NCBI GenBank assembly: GCA_022486625.1 | Contig: JAKVKH010000007.1 | Location: 1-64,000, forward strand | DNA length: 64,000 nucleotides | Origin: Butyrivibrio sp. | GTDB taxonomy: Bacteria > Bacillota > Clostridia > Lachnospirales > Lachnospiraceae | Direction: 5' to 3' | Notes under the pieces: generated by a model | Database searches by the model: none | Told to the model about the DNA's origin: nothing | What the model saw: the letters and a program-made list of their open reading frames with translations, nothing else | Shown here: positions 51,525-60,571 of the stretch, one piece after another | How positions within the stretch are numbered: the first letter of the stretch is position 1 | Layout of the letters: the number at the start of each line of letters is the position of its first letter | Made by a program: the position numbers and the translations under genes

Positions 51525-51890
51525 TTGCGGAACCCGCGAAGCGGGCTCTGAAGTGGACTGCCATTGCAGTTCATTTCAATTACTCAATTGTAATCTGAAA
51601 TTCCATTTTGCTATACTGAATGACTCCGGTGGCGTGAAAAAGATGGGGATGATTACAGAATAAAACGATGAGAATACTCGTGTTGATGAAACCGACAAAT
51701 AAATATGGCACATAAGGCGCTTATACTTGCGCTAAGAAAAATCAGGACAGATAAAAGTGTTGAAGCTCACAGAGAAGCAGTATTCCGATATCCGGATGCT
51801 GACAGGCGAGGAAGGGTATCAGGAAAAGATGATAGGAGGCAACTGGCACATAATGCAATAATTGGATATTTAAATTTGGAGCACTCTTCA
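51525..51890. other. Intergenic region with a gene fragment
   Basis: A frame at 51736-51861 opens after a stop without any start codon. It reads IKVLKLTEKQYSDIRMLTGE then EGYQEKMIGGNWHIMQ and stops. This is coding-like and seems to be the tail of a lost gene. Nothing else is supported. Confidence 0.45.
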
Positions 51891-52222
51891 ATATGAGCGG
51901 GAGAAATGTCAGATTTCCGGCAGAATACGTACTGAAATGGGAAATTTGTGACTATCCGTACGTAAATTCCGGAAATATGAGCAGGAAAAATGTCAGATTT
52001 CTGGTAAAATACGTACTGAAATGGAGAAATTTGTGACTATCCGTACGTAAATTCCGGAAATATGAGCAGGAAGGCTGTCAGATTTCCGGCAAAATACGTA
52101 CTGAAATGGGAAATTTGTGACTATCCGTACGTAAATTCCGGAAATATGAGCAGGAAGGCTGTCAGATTTCCGGCAGAATACGTACTGAAATGGAGAAATT
52201 GAGGCTATCCGTACGTATCAGC
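51891..52222. repeat. Tandem array of four 84-85 bp hairpin-forming repeats
   Basis: Units start at 51891, 51975, 52060 and 52144, the last partial. Each begins ATATGAGCAGGAA, runs through GATTTCCGG, AATACGTACTGAAATGG and CTATCCGTACGTAAATTCCGG. Within each unit the CCGG and GTACGTA segments form inverted arms (51913-51932 with 51958-51976 in unit 1) of 8 plus 7 paired bases with a small internal loop. No spacers vary as in CRISPR. Confidence 0.9.
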
Positions 52223-52357
52223 CGAGAGCCGAGGCTTTGTATTAATGAAATAAATAGAATGCCTTATTTTGTCAAAATAGGAACCTGTTTTATTGTAATC
52301 CGGGTATATACTGACAGAAGTGATTCACCAAAAAGAGGAAAATGAGGGGAAATTAAA

Positions 52358-52963
52358 ATGAGTAAAATGAAAAAAGTATTACCTGTGCTTCTGATGATCT
52401 GGCCCTATCTGCCCTTGATACTGTTATTTACAGATTCATACAGAATTCTGATGGATGTATATTTGGGTTTTACGGGCCCGGTTTATATCCTCAACATTGT
52501 CAATGTATTTACCTGTAGGAGCGCGGATCCGGCAAAGGAGACCGCACACTGTGGCATGCTGCTCAAGCTGTTGCAGATTCCGTTTTATCTGTTGTTTTTT
52601 ATCATTTGGATTCAGCTGTTTGCGTCGAAGGTGATTTCGATGTCATCATCTGCTCCGCAGTTTCTGTTTGACATGACATCGGTCGTGGATATACTGCTGA
52701 TGATTATCGCCTCCAGATATGGGGTGGATGTAGAAGCTTTGCTTGGCATGCTGACAGGCATATATGCACTGCTGATGATTACCTCCTCCATGTACGGGGT
52801 GAGCGCAGCGGTAAAGGGAGTCAGGAGCGGTCAGATATCCCGCAGAAAGGCAGTGCTTCTGTCCGTGATGCATTTCATATTCGCGTTGGATGTGATCGGC
52901 GCCGTTATGATGCATGCATCGATGAAAAAAAGTGTGCCGGAGGTAGTGCAGCAGAATGCATAA
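52358..52963 (+). CDS. Hypothetical membrane protein
   Basis: 201 residues, GAGGGG upstream of the ATG. It contains about six hydrophobic segments, for example VLPVLLMIWPYLPLILLF, IPFYLLFFIIWIQLFA, LLGMLTGIYALLMITSSMYG and FALDVIGAVMMHASM. A short charged tail ends the protein. It has no recognised domain and no close partner: the GH20 gene is convergent 8 bases away. The repeat array lies upstream and could affect its expression. Confidence 0.75.
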   Translation: MSKMKKVLPVLLMIWPYLPLILLFTDSYRILMDVYLGFTGPVYILNIVNVFTCRSADPAKETAHCGMLLKLLQIPFYLLFFIIWIQLFASKVISMSSSAPQFLFDMTSVVDILLMIIASRYGVDVEALLGMLTGIYALLMITSSMYGVSAAVKGVRSGQISRRKAVLLSVMHFIFALDVIGAVMMHASMKKSVPEVVQQNA

Positions 52964-52970
52964 AAGACAG

Positions 52971-54071
52971 TTACATTTTTGAGATCATGGCTTCATAAAG
53001 CGCTTTGGTCTGGCGGTAGATCTCTGCATCGGAAATGCCCTTGGAATCTTCACCCCAGACAGAGATGGCAGCGCCGGCGATGCCGGTGGTACTTTTAAGT
53101 CTTGTGCCGTTTTCACCGTCCCAGCAGTGCAGGTCCCAGTGCGCCTTCAGGTCATTTACCATATAGGCACGGTCTTCAGTGCTGTCATTGTCTGCGGAAG
53201 GAATATAGTACAGATAATAGGAGTTGTACAGTAACACCTGAAAGCCCAGGGACTGCAGCTGCGCGGCAGAAACGCGGGACGCTCTTCGCTCGCTTTTTTC
53301 ATCCGGATCTTCCGTATCTCCGTCATAGCTCCAGTAGGTGACCTGAATCTTGCTGCTGATTTTTTTGATATTGTTTTTGGTCAGCAGATCATTCCAGATC
53401 CGTACGGTATATCCCTTTTGCATGAGAAGGTCGGAAATCTGGCTGATATATGCGGCAGCTTCTTCATCTGTCGAGGAGAAGAGTTCATCACAGCCGATAT
53501 GGAAGTAGCGGCAGCCCTGGAAAAGAGCAGCATATTCTTCGTATAGTTTCTGAACGAAAACGCCGGACTGCGGGTCAGAGAGATCCAGTTCGCCGTCATC
53601 TGCCTGCAGATCGCAGACTTCTTTCTGAGAGGAAGCTTCAGCCAGCTTCAGGAAACCGCCCATGTGTGCCGGTGCGTCGATTTCCGGTACGAGATCCACA
53701 TTTCTTTTTTGAGCATAGGTGATCAGATCCTTTATTTCTTTATCTGTGAGGAAAAGTCCTTTGGTGCGGGGATTACGGCAGGCACCGTCTGCAGTTTTAT
53801 CCGATTTCTTTTCCGTCTGTCCCAGAAAGGCACATTCGATGCCGACATTCTCATTGTCTGTCAGATGCAGCTGCAGAAAGCTGCCGGAACGCCCGGAGAG
53901 CAGGTCAATATACTCCCGCAGCTCTTTCGGAGAATAGTATCTTCTGGCACAGTCCAGCGTGATGCCGGCCTGTACAGGCTGTGCTGCGCAGGCAGTGGCT
54001 GCGGCGGGACTTCCGGTCAGGCCAGAAACCAGTAGAATACTGATAATGATACAGAATATTTTTTTATACAT
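52971..54071 (-). CDS. Secreted GH20 beta-N-acetylhexosaminidase
   Basis: 366 residues. A signal peptide (hydrophobic run IFCIIISILLVSGLTG, cleavage near AATACAA) directs export. The GH20 barrel follows at once, as in short dispersin-B-type enzymes: LQLHLTDNENVGIE, VPEIDAPAHMGGFL, and the catalytic pair in FHIGCDELF (Asp195-Glu196). Later YWSYDG and AISVWGED complete the active site. It should release N-acetylglucosamine or galactosamine from glycans or cell-wall material by substrate-assisted catalysis. It is divergent from a MarR gene whose operator lies in the shared promoter region, so joint control is possible. Confidence 0.93.
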   Translation of the reverse strand: MYKKIFCIIISILLVSGLTGSPAAATACAAQPVQAGITLDCARRYYSPKELREYIDLLSGRSGSFLQLHLTDNENVGIECAFLGQTEKKSDKTADGACRNPRTKGLFLTDKEIKDLITYAQKRNVDLVPEIDAPAHMGGFLKLAEASSQKEVCDLQADDGELDLSDPQSGVFVQKLYEEYAALFQGCRYFHIGCDELFSSTDEEAAAYISQISDLLMQKGYTVRIWNDLLTKNNIKKISSKIQVTYWSYDGDTEDPDEKSERRASRVSAAQLQSLGFQVLLYNSYYLYYIPSADNDSTEDRAYMVNDLKAHWDLHCWDGENGTRLKSTTGIAGAAISVWGEDSKGISDAEIYRQTKALYEAMISKM

Positions 54072-54117
54072 AATAGCTCCATTGATTTTTCTTACAGCAT
54101 ACGCTTTCAGAATAGGC

Positions 54118-54173
54118 TTGACAAGTATCCGAATTCGGACTATCTTGAGATAAGAGTCCGAATTCGGATACTT
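54118..54173 (+). promoter_or_regulatory. Promoter with double MarR operator
   Basis: TTGACA at 54118-54123, 17 bases, TATCTT at 54141-54146. A perfect 19-base inverted repeat, AAGTATCCGAATTCGGACT at 54123-54141 and its complement at 54155-54173, covers it. Each arm itself contains the palindrome CCGAATTCGG, so two MarR dimers may bind, one between -35 and -10 and one over the transcript start. Confidence 0.85.
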
Positions 54174-54217
54174 TTTGCGCTGACACAGTAACCATGGTCG
54201 GCAGAAGATGGAGAATT

Positions 54218-54661
54218 ATGGCGGATCAGATCAAAGATCAGCTGAATCAGCTGAACAGAATGTACAAGGAAATGGACGATATATACAGAAGGCAGGCGGC
54301 CCGGTTTGATCTTTCCGATGCGGCGTTCTGGGTCCTTTATACACTTTGCAGGGAAGAGGCGGAAATATCACAGAACGAACTCTGCACCATGTGGTTTTTC
54401 CCGAAGCAGACGGTCAACTCGGCAATTAATGTGCTGGTGAAAAAAGAATATGTAACACTGCAGCAGATTCCGGGAACAAGGAATCGCAAGGCAGTAAAAC
54501 TGACGGATAACGGACAGAAGTTCTGTGAACAGAGTATCCTGCCCCTGATCCGGGCGGAGGATGATTCCTTTATACAGATGGATGTGCAGGAAAGAAAAAT
54601 CTTTCTGCAGCTGTTCCGGAAACAGATCGATTCAATGAAGAAATCGCTTCAATCCGTCTGA
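54218..54661 (+). CDS. MarR-family regulator of the MATE exporter
   Basis: 147 residues from the ATG at 54218, with GGAG seven bases before. Winged-helix sequence: FDLSDAAFWVLYTLCREEAE, ISQNELCTMWFFPKQTVNSA, YVTLQQIPGTRNRKAVKLTD. The double operator over its own promoter indicates autoregulation, and the exporter gene follows 43 bases later. The ligand is not known. Its last codons also form part of a terminator hairpin. Confidence 0.93.
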   Translation: MADQIKDQLNQLNRMYKEMDDIYRRQAARFDLSDAAFWVLYTLCREEAEISQNELCTMWFFPKQTVNSAINVLVKKEYVTLQQIPGTRNRKAVKLTDNGQKFCEQSILPLIRAEDDSFIQMDVQERKIFLQLFRKQIDSMKKSLQSV

Positions 54662-54679
54662 GGTTGGAGCGTTTTTTTA
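54645..54679 (+). terminator. Terminator overlapping the marR 3' end
   Basis: CGCTTCAATC and GGTTGGAGCG arms (two G-T pairs) are followed by TTTTTTT. The left arm lies in the last marR codons. It should reduce read-through to the exporter gene. Confidence 0.7.
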
Positions 54680-54704
54680 TTATTCAGTGAAAGGTTTTGA
54701 AATT

Positions 54705-56036
54705 ATGAGAATACATTTATCAGATCATTTTAGCTATAAAAGGCTGATCACCTTTGTAATGCCGACGATTATCATGATGATCGTAACTTCCATATACAGC
54801 ATTGTGGACGGCGTCTTCGTTTCCAATATCGTCGGTAAAAATGCGTTTGCAGCAGTCAATCTGATGATGCCGGCCCTGATGGTAATCGGGTCTTTCGGCT
54901 TCATGATCGGGACCGGCGGCAGTGCGCTGATTTCCAAAACACTGGGCGAAGGGCAGGGAGAGAAGGCAAACCGGTACTTTTCCATGCTGATTCTGATCAT
55001 TGTGGTGGTCGGGATCTCCTTTTCCGTGATCGGCTTCATACTGATGGGAACCATTGCAGAGCTGCTGGGAGCAACCGCTGCGACCATGGGATACTGCACG
55101 GTATACGGCAGAACCGTGATTGTGGGGATGACGTTTTTCATGCTGCAGAACACCTTCCAGAGCTTCCTGGTGACAGCGGAGAAGCCCCGGATGGGACTTG
55201 CGGTTTCTGTTGGCGCGGGACTCTGCAATGTGTTTCTGGATTTTCTGTTTGTCTATGTGTTCCGGATGGGCGTATTCGGCGCTGCATTTGCAACGGCATT
55301 CAGCCAGGGTGTTGGTGCGCTGATTCCGCTGATCTATTTCGGAAGACCCAATAACAGCAGGCTCAGACTGGTCAGAACACAGATGGACTGGAAGGCATTC
55401 GGACAGGTATGCCTGAACGGCTCTTCAGAAATGCTGACCAGCATTTCCGCATCGATTGTCGGCATGATCTATAATTATCAGCTCATGCGTGTAGCAGCGG
55501 AAGACGGTGTGGCAGCCTATGGCGTCATCATGTATGTATCCATGATCTTCCAGGGATTTTTCTTTGGCTATGCCATCGGCTGTGCGCCGATTATCGGATA
55601 TAATTATGGCGCCGGGAACCAGACAGAGCTGAAGAATATGTTCAGAAAGAGCCTGATACTGATTGGCGGTATGGCAGTGCTGATGAAGGTGTCGGCAACC
55701 GTGTTTGCACCTGCACTGGCCGGGATTTTTGTAGGCTATGATGCGGATCTGCTTGCCATGACGACGAACGGACTGCAGATTTATTCCTTCGCATTTTTAC
55801 TGAGCGGCTTTAATATTTTCGGTTCTGCATTTTTTACGGCGCTCAGCAACGGGCCGGTATCGGCAGCAATTTCTTTTCTGCGTACGCTTGTGTTTGAAGT
55901 ATCCGCAGTGCTGCTTCTGCCGCGTATTTTGGGTATTAACGGGATCTGGTCGGCGATTACGGTTGCAGAAGCAATGACGCTTCTGGTTACGATGTTTTTC
56001 CTGATCAGAAACCGCAACAGATATCACTATGCCTGA
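54705..56036 (+). CDS. MATE-family multidrug exporter
   Basis: 443 residues with 12 hydrophobic segments. The MATE pattern is visible in both halves: PTIIMMIVTSIYSIVDGVFV, GSFGFMIGTGGSALISKTLG in the first, and GYAIGCAPIIGYNYGAGNQT in the second. It is likely a Na+ or H+ antiporter that exports drugs or dyes. Start at ATG 54705, after an AAAGG tract. An upstream GTG at 54687 is the alternative. It is controlled by the MarR gene before it. Its stop lies directly beside the end of a convergent ABC exporter gene. Confidence 0.94.
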   Translation: MRIHLSDHFSYKRLITFVMPTIIMMIVTSIYSIVDGVFVSNIVGKNAFAAVNLMMPALMVIGSFGFMIGTGGSALISKTLGEGQGEKANRYFSMLILIIVVVGISFSVIGFILMGTIAELLGATAATMGYCTVYGRTVIVGMTFFMLQNTFQSFLVTAEKPRMGLAVSVGAGLCNVFLDFLFVYVFRMGVFGAAFATAFSQGVGALIPLIYFGRPNNSRLRLVRTQMDWKAFGQVCLNGSSEMLTSISASIVGMIYNYQLMRVAAEDGVAAYGVIMYVSMIFQGFFFGYAIGCAPIIGYNYGAGNQTELKNMFRKSLILIGGMAVLMKVSATVFAPALAGIFVGYDADLLAMTTNGLQIYSFAFLLSGFNIFGSAFFTALSNGPVSAAISFLRTLVFEVSAVLLLPRILGINGIWSAITVAEAMTLLVTMFFLIRNRNRYHYA

Positions 56037-57770
56037 TCAGTGTCCCATTGCCATTTCATAGAGCTTGCAGTATTCGCCGTGAAGCTGCATCAGCTCTTCA
56101 TGTGTGCCCTGTTCTTCGATTCCGTTGTCGGTCAGAACGAGAATGCGCTGTGCATTGCGGATGGTGGAGAGACGGTGTGCGATGACGAAGGTCGTGCGGT
56201 TCTTTGCGAGTTTTTCCAGAGAATCCTGCACGACCTTTTCGCTTTCATTGTCGAGCGCACTGGTCGCTTCATCGAAGATCAGCACGGGCGGATTCTTTAA
56301 GAATACACGGGCGATGGACAGACGCTGTTTCTGCCCGCCGGAGAGCTTCACGCCGCGCTGTCCGATATCGGTGTCATAGCCGTCCGGCAGTGACATGATA
56401 AAGTCATGTGCATTGGCGTTTCTGGCAGCTTCTACGATTTCTTCATCTGTGGCGTCAGGTTTGCCGTAGCGGATATTCTCTGCGATACTGCCGCTGAACA
56501 GATAGACGTCCTGTTGCACGATGCCGATATGGTCACGCAGGCTCTTGACTGTAACATCCCGGATATCCTGTCCGTCGATTCTGACACATCCGTCAGTTAC
56601 TTCATAGAATCTCGGAATCAGGCTGCAGAGGGTACTCTTGCCCGCACCGGAGGGACCCACCAGAGCAACATAGGCGCCGGCAGGCACATTTAGATCAATA
56701 TGGTCCAGAACCGGTGCGGTTTCCGGTGAATAGCGGAAGGTCACATGCTCGAAGAAAATTGCACCCTTTACATTCTGCAGTACGGCGGCATTCGGACGAT
56801 CCTGGATATCCGGGTCGATATCCAGAATCTCGCGGAAGCGTTCAAAGCCGGAATAGCCGTTCTGGAACTGCTCGGTGAAGTCGATCAGTGTCTTGATGGG
56901 ATCGGTAAACACATTGATATAGAGCAGGAAGGTAATGAAATCTGTGACATTTACGACCTGCTTCGTGATCAGAAGGCCGCCGGATACAATGACCAGAATA
57001 TTGATCATTGCGGTAAAGGCGGTGAGGCCGGACTGGTAGCAGCCCATATAGAAATAGCTGTTCTTCTTGGCATTTAAAAAACCGTCGTTTCCTTCACGGA
57101 ATTTCTGATTCTCAATTTCCTCATTGGCAAAGGACTTCACTACGCGGATACCGGAGAGGTTGTCTTCGATCTGCGCGTTGATGCCGGCGATTTTCACACG
57201 GTTTTCGCGGAAGGCTTTTTTCATCCGCTTATTCAGAACCCAGGCATAGCAGAGCATGAACGGAACGAGGATAAATGCGGCGATGGTCAGCAGGGGACTG
57301 ATGTTGACCAGAATAACGAAGGCACCGATGATCTTGATCATCGATATGACGATATTCTCCGGGCCGTGGTGCAGAAGCTCGCTGATGTCGAACAGATCGG
57401 TCGTAATGCGGGACATGAGCTGGCCGACCTTCTGGTCATCGTAGAATGTGAAGGAGAGCTTCTGATAATGTGCGAAGATCTCCGCACGCATGTCGTATTC
57501 AATTCTGGCGCCCATGACATGACCGTAATTGGCGATAAAAAAATTGCAGTACCACTGCAGCAGAATCAGTGCGACCATGACGCCGCCGATTGTCAGAATC
57601 CTGCCGGCAGCGTCAGATGGTGTCATATAGATGACCTTTGACGTCACATAGCGCACGGCGAGCGGGATCATGAGGGCAATGGCTGCCGACAGGATGGCAA
57701 AGAACATGTCAGCAAAAAATATTTTTTTATAAGGTTTGTAGTAGGAGAGCAGTTTCCTGAAATTTGTCAT
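56037..57770 (-). CDS. ABC exporter, fused permease and ATPase
   Basis: 577 residues. Six membrane helices fill the first 320 residues. The ATPase follows: Walker A GPSGAGKST near 374, Q loop QQDVYLFSG, signature KLSGGQKQRL, Walker B VLIFDEATSALD, and the H loop IAHRLSTI. The half-transporter probably works as a homodimer, since no second copy lies nearby. The MsbA/LmrA-type architecture suggests export of lipids, peptides or drugs. It stands alone on the minus strand and its end abuts the MATE gene. Confidence 0.94.
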   Translation of the reverse strand: MTNFRKLLSYYKPYKKIFFADMFFAILSAAIALMIPLAVRYVTSKVIYMTPSDAAGRILTIGGVMVALILLQWYCNFFIANYGHVMGARIEYDMRAEIFAHYQKLSFTFYDDQKVGQLMSRITTDLFDISELLHHGPENIVISMIKIIGAFVILVNISPLLTIAAFILVPFMLCYAWVLNKRMKKAFRENRVKIAGINAQIEDNLSGIRVVKSFANEEIENQKFREGNDGFLNAKKNSYFYMGCYQSGLTAFTAMINILVIVSGGLLITKQVVNVTDFITFLLYINVFTDPIKTLIDFTEQFQNGYSGFERFREILDIDPDIQDRPNAAVLQNVKGAIFFEHVTFRYSPETAPVLDHIDLNVPAGAYVALVGPSGAGKSTLCSLIPRFYEVTDGCVRIDGQDIRDVTVKSLRDHIGIVQQDVYLFSGSIAENIRYGKPDATDEEIVEAARNANAHDFIMSLPDGYDTDIGQRGVKLSGGQKQRLSIARVFLKNPPVLIFDEATSALDNESEKVVQDSLEKLAKNRTTFVIAHRLSTIRNAQRILVLTDNGIEEQGTHEELMQLHGEYCKLYEMAMGH

Positions 57771-57879
57771 ATAGAAGGATCCTTTCGGCGGTTCGCAAGA
57801 GATTGATCAGAGACCTGTGCATGTAGAAAACTATATGCCAGGATGCCGGGAAATTCAAGTAAACCCGGAGTATAAATAA

Positions 57880-57904
57880 ACAGAGGTGCAATGGCACCTC
57901 TGTC
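57880..57904 (-). terminator. Hairpin after the beta-mannosidase gene
   Basis: ACAGAGGTGC and GCACCTCTGT arms are followed on the minus strand by TTTATTTATA. Confidence 0.6.
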
Positions 57905-57963
57905 TATTGAAGCCTGCTTTGCAGGTTCTGTAATTAAAAATCTGATGTTGAAGTTCTGCAGGA

Positions 57964-60441
57964 TCAGTGAATATCGTAGACACTGCGTACATGAAGGTTC
58001 TTTGCGGTGCCTCTCAGAATCTCGATTTCTCTTGTACCGGCATTCATGTCGAAGTAATTGTCTGACAGAAGGAGAGTTCCGTCTTCATCGGAGATCTCCA
58101 CACTTCTGGCATAGGCAGATGCAGTGACAGTGATTCTGTTTCCGGAAACGGTACAGGTAAGTGCAGGATCTTTGAAACGGAAGAATTTCGGAGCGATGAA
58201 GAGTACAGTACCGGAGGAGATGACCGTTCCGTTTTCAAGTGCTTCATAGCTGATATACTGATCCCGCTCTTTTGCATCCGCAAAGTCCTCTTCGTCCAGC
58301 CAGGTTGCGGAGAGTGGTGCTGCAGAGAGCTTCTTTTCTCCGCTGCGGATAATTGCGCCTGTGGTATCACGAAGTGCCCATTGTACAGTCAGCTCATGCG
58401 CTTTCAGGCTTTCATTCGTTACACACAGATGAATCTTTTTCTGCAGGTCATAGGGCTGTGCATTGACATTCGGATCCTGTGTCAGTGTACTCTCTTCCGC
58501 GCAGGAGAGAAGAACCGGTGCGAAGAACCGCTTTGCCATGTAGTGCAGCGCTTTCCAGCGGCCGTAGTAATCAATGGATGCCCAGGAGGCAACCGGCCAG
58601 CAGTCGTTGAGCTGCCAGTAGATGGAACCCATGCAGATTCCGCGGATACGGCGGAAGTGTTCTACGCCGTAGCGGATGGCGTCAGCCTGCAGGAGCTGTG
58701 AAGCATACAGCATGGTATCGAAGTCCGTCGGGTACAGGTAGGTCTGCTCGAGGTAGTTCATGATCTTGCCGTTTGCCGCGCCGTTTCGCTGATGCTTTTC
58801 CATGACATAGGAAAAGATATTGCGGTCTTCCGGCTCGGTAAACTGCTTTACGGTAGCCAGGCAGGGGAAGGACTGGAAACCGAATTCGGACAGGAAGCGG
58901 AAACTGAACTTGCGATATTCCGTAAACGGCTTGTTCCCGTGCCATACATCCCAGTAATGGGCATCTCCGCGGTGTTCGTCGCCCGGATTGTCGAAACCGC
59001 CGCAGGAAGACGGACTTGACGGCCAGTAGAAATGCTGCGGGTCCTCTTCTTTCAGAACGGACGGGATGATGTATTCGAACAGCTTGATATAATCACTTCT
59101 GTTCTTCATCGGGAAATCATACCATGTGGTGGAGGATTCGATTTCATTGTTGCCGCACCAGAGCGCAAGGGATGCGTGGTGGCGGAGTCTTCTGATATTG
59201 TCCGTGAACTCTGCACGTACGCTCTGCTCAAATTCCGGTGTCAGATCGTAAACGGCGCAGGCGAACATGAAGTCCTGCCATACAAGGAGTCCCAGTTCAT
59301 CACAGGCATCATAGAACCAGTCATCCGGGTAATAGCCGCCGCCCCAGACACGGATGAAGTTGAAATTCGCAAGTTTGCAGCCTTCCAGAAGATGATGCGT
59401 TCTTTCCGGGGTGACTCTTCCCAGAAGGTTGTCTTCAGGAATATAATCTGCGCCCATGGCAAAGATCTGCACACCGTTGATGGTTGGTGCGAAGCTGCTT
59501 CCGTGCGCGTCCTTTTCGATGGTCATGGTAATGGTACGAAGGCCGATTCTTTTTTCACAGGTATCGAGTTCCTTCCCGTCATGCAGAAGTGTCATGCGGA
59601 CGGTATAGAGGGGCTGATCGCCAAAGCCGTTCGGCCACCAGAGCTTTGGAGCGTGGATTTTAATGGTTTCTGTATTGTCGGTTTCTGCGATCTTTTTTCC
59701 ATCAGGATCCAGAACTTCGGTGTGAAGGGTATAGGTATCTGCGGCAGCATCATCAAAGAAACGCAGGCTGTGTTTTTCGGAGAGCCGGTGGAAATCAACG
59801 CGCAGTCCCAGAGTGACATCAGAAACGTGATCAACGGAATTCATGTGATGTTCCTGTGTGATATAGACATTTTCAAATCTGGCATCATTTATTCCCAGCA
59901 GATTCACGTCGCGCCAGATTCCGGCATCAGGCAGACGCGGACCCCAGTCCCAGCCGGACATGCAGTGTGCCTTCCGGAGCATGGTGAAACCGTTGATACA
60001 GTCAGAGGAGCCGTTCAACGGATTTCTGGCATAGGATTCACGGAAAAATTTCAGCGGAGAGTGGAAAATGATATGCAGTTCATTTCCCGTTGCCTTCAGC
60101 AGAGGACGAACAGAATATTCAAAAACGCGGTGCATGTTGTCTGCACTGCCGATCAGCGTGCCGTTCAGATAAATGTCGGCAAGTGTATCCAGACCCATGA
60201 ACTGCAGAATGGTTTCTTCACATTGCAGCATGGAGGCCTCTGCGTCAAAAGATGTCTGATATTCATAATCATATTCCATCAGTTTCAGAGCGTCTTCTTC
60301 ATTGGCACGGTAAAAGGGGTCTTCCATTTTGCCGGCGGCAAGGAGATCACCGTATACGGAACCGGGAACAGCGGCCGGAAGCCACTGTGGATCGTTTACC
60401 CGGCGCATCTGCCAGGAACTGTTTATTATTTTTGTCATCAT
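57964..60441 (-). CDS. GH2-family beta-mannosidase
   Basis: 825 residues. The GH2 order is seen: N-terminal jelly-roll (VPGSVYGDLLAAGKMEDPFY, a mannosidase-specific start), Ig-like domain (LWWPNGFGDQPLYTVRMTL), then the TIM barrel with the acid/base Glu in WCGNNEIE (about 430) and the nucleophile Glu in FLSEFGFQSFP (about 520). MSGWDWGPRLPDAGIWRDV is also characteristic. It has no signal peptide, so it acts in the cytosol and should trim beta-mannosides from imported N-glycan or mannan oligosaccharides. The AraC regulator divergent from it is the likely controller. A long plus-strand open frame opposite it is a shadow. Confidence 0.94.
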   Translation of the reverse strand: MMTKIINSSWQMRRVNDPQWLPAAVPGSVYGDLLAAGKMEDPFYRANEEDALKLMEYDYEYQTSFDAEASMLQCEETILQFMGLDTLADIYLNGTLIGSADNMHRVFEYSVRPLLKATGNELHIIFHSPLKFFRESYARNPLNGSSDCINGFTMLRKAHCMSGWDWGPRLPDAGIWRDVNLLGINDARFENVYITQEHHMNSVDHVSDVTLGLRVDFHRLSEKHSLRFFDDAAADTYTLHTEVLDPDGKKIAETDNTETIKIHAPKLWWPNGFGDQPLYTVRMTLLHDGKELDTCEKRIGLRTITMTIEKDAHGSSFAPTINGVQIFAMGADYIPEDNLLGRVTPERTHHLLEGCKLANFNFIRVWGGGYYPDDWFYDACDELGLLVWQDFMFACAVYDLTPEFEQSVRAEFTDNIRRLRHHASLALWCGNNEIESSTTWYDFPMKNRSDYIKLFEYIIPSVLKEEDPQHFYWPSSPSSCGGFDNPGDEHRGDAHYWDVWHGNKPFTEYRKFSFRFLSEFGFQSFPCLATVKQFTEPEDRNIFSYVMEKHQRNGAANGKIMNYLEQTYLYPTDFDTMLYASQLLQADAIRYGVEHFRRIRGICMGSIYWQLNDCWPVASWASIDYYGRWKALHYMAKRFFAPVLLSCAEESTLTQDPNVNAQPYDLQKKIHLCVTNESLKAHELTVQWALRDTTGAIIRSGEKKLSAAPLSATWLDEEDFADAKERDQYISYEALENGTVISSGTVLFIAPKFFRFKDPALTCTVSGNRITVTASAYARSVEISDEDGTLLLSDNYFDMNAGTREIEILRGTAKNLHVRSVYDIH

Positions 60442-60571
60442 CGCTGTTTTATTCCCTCCAGTCAGGAAAAAATACTGTTACATCAGTTATGAATATTTTA
60501 ACAGCTGCAGCAGGCAGATGCTATAATAAGAATATTGAAAAATAGAACAGATCTATTCAGACGGAGATAAA

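Noticed and set aside
51705..51896. A 63-codon gene before the repeat array
   Set aside because: The frame is odd in composition, whereas the overlapping frame at 51736-51861 is more protein-like. Neither has a proper start.
51891..52222. A CRISPR array
   Set aside because: The four repeats are contiguous 84-85 bp units without unique spacers of constant length and no cas genes are nearby.
59032..60492. A 486-codon open frame on the plus strand opposite the beta-mannosidase gene
   Set aside because: It is fully antisense to a clear GH2 enzyme, has no ribosome binding site and its translation matches no fold I know. Codon bias of the real gene creates it.
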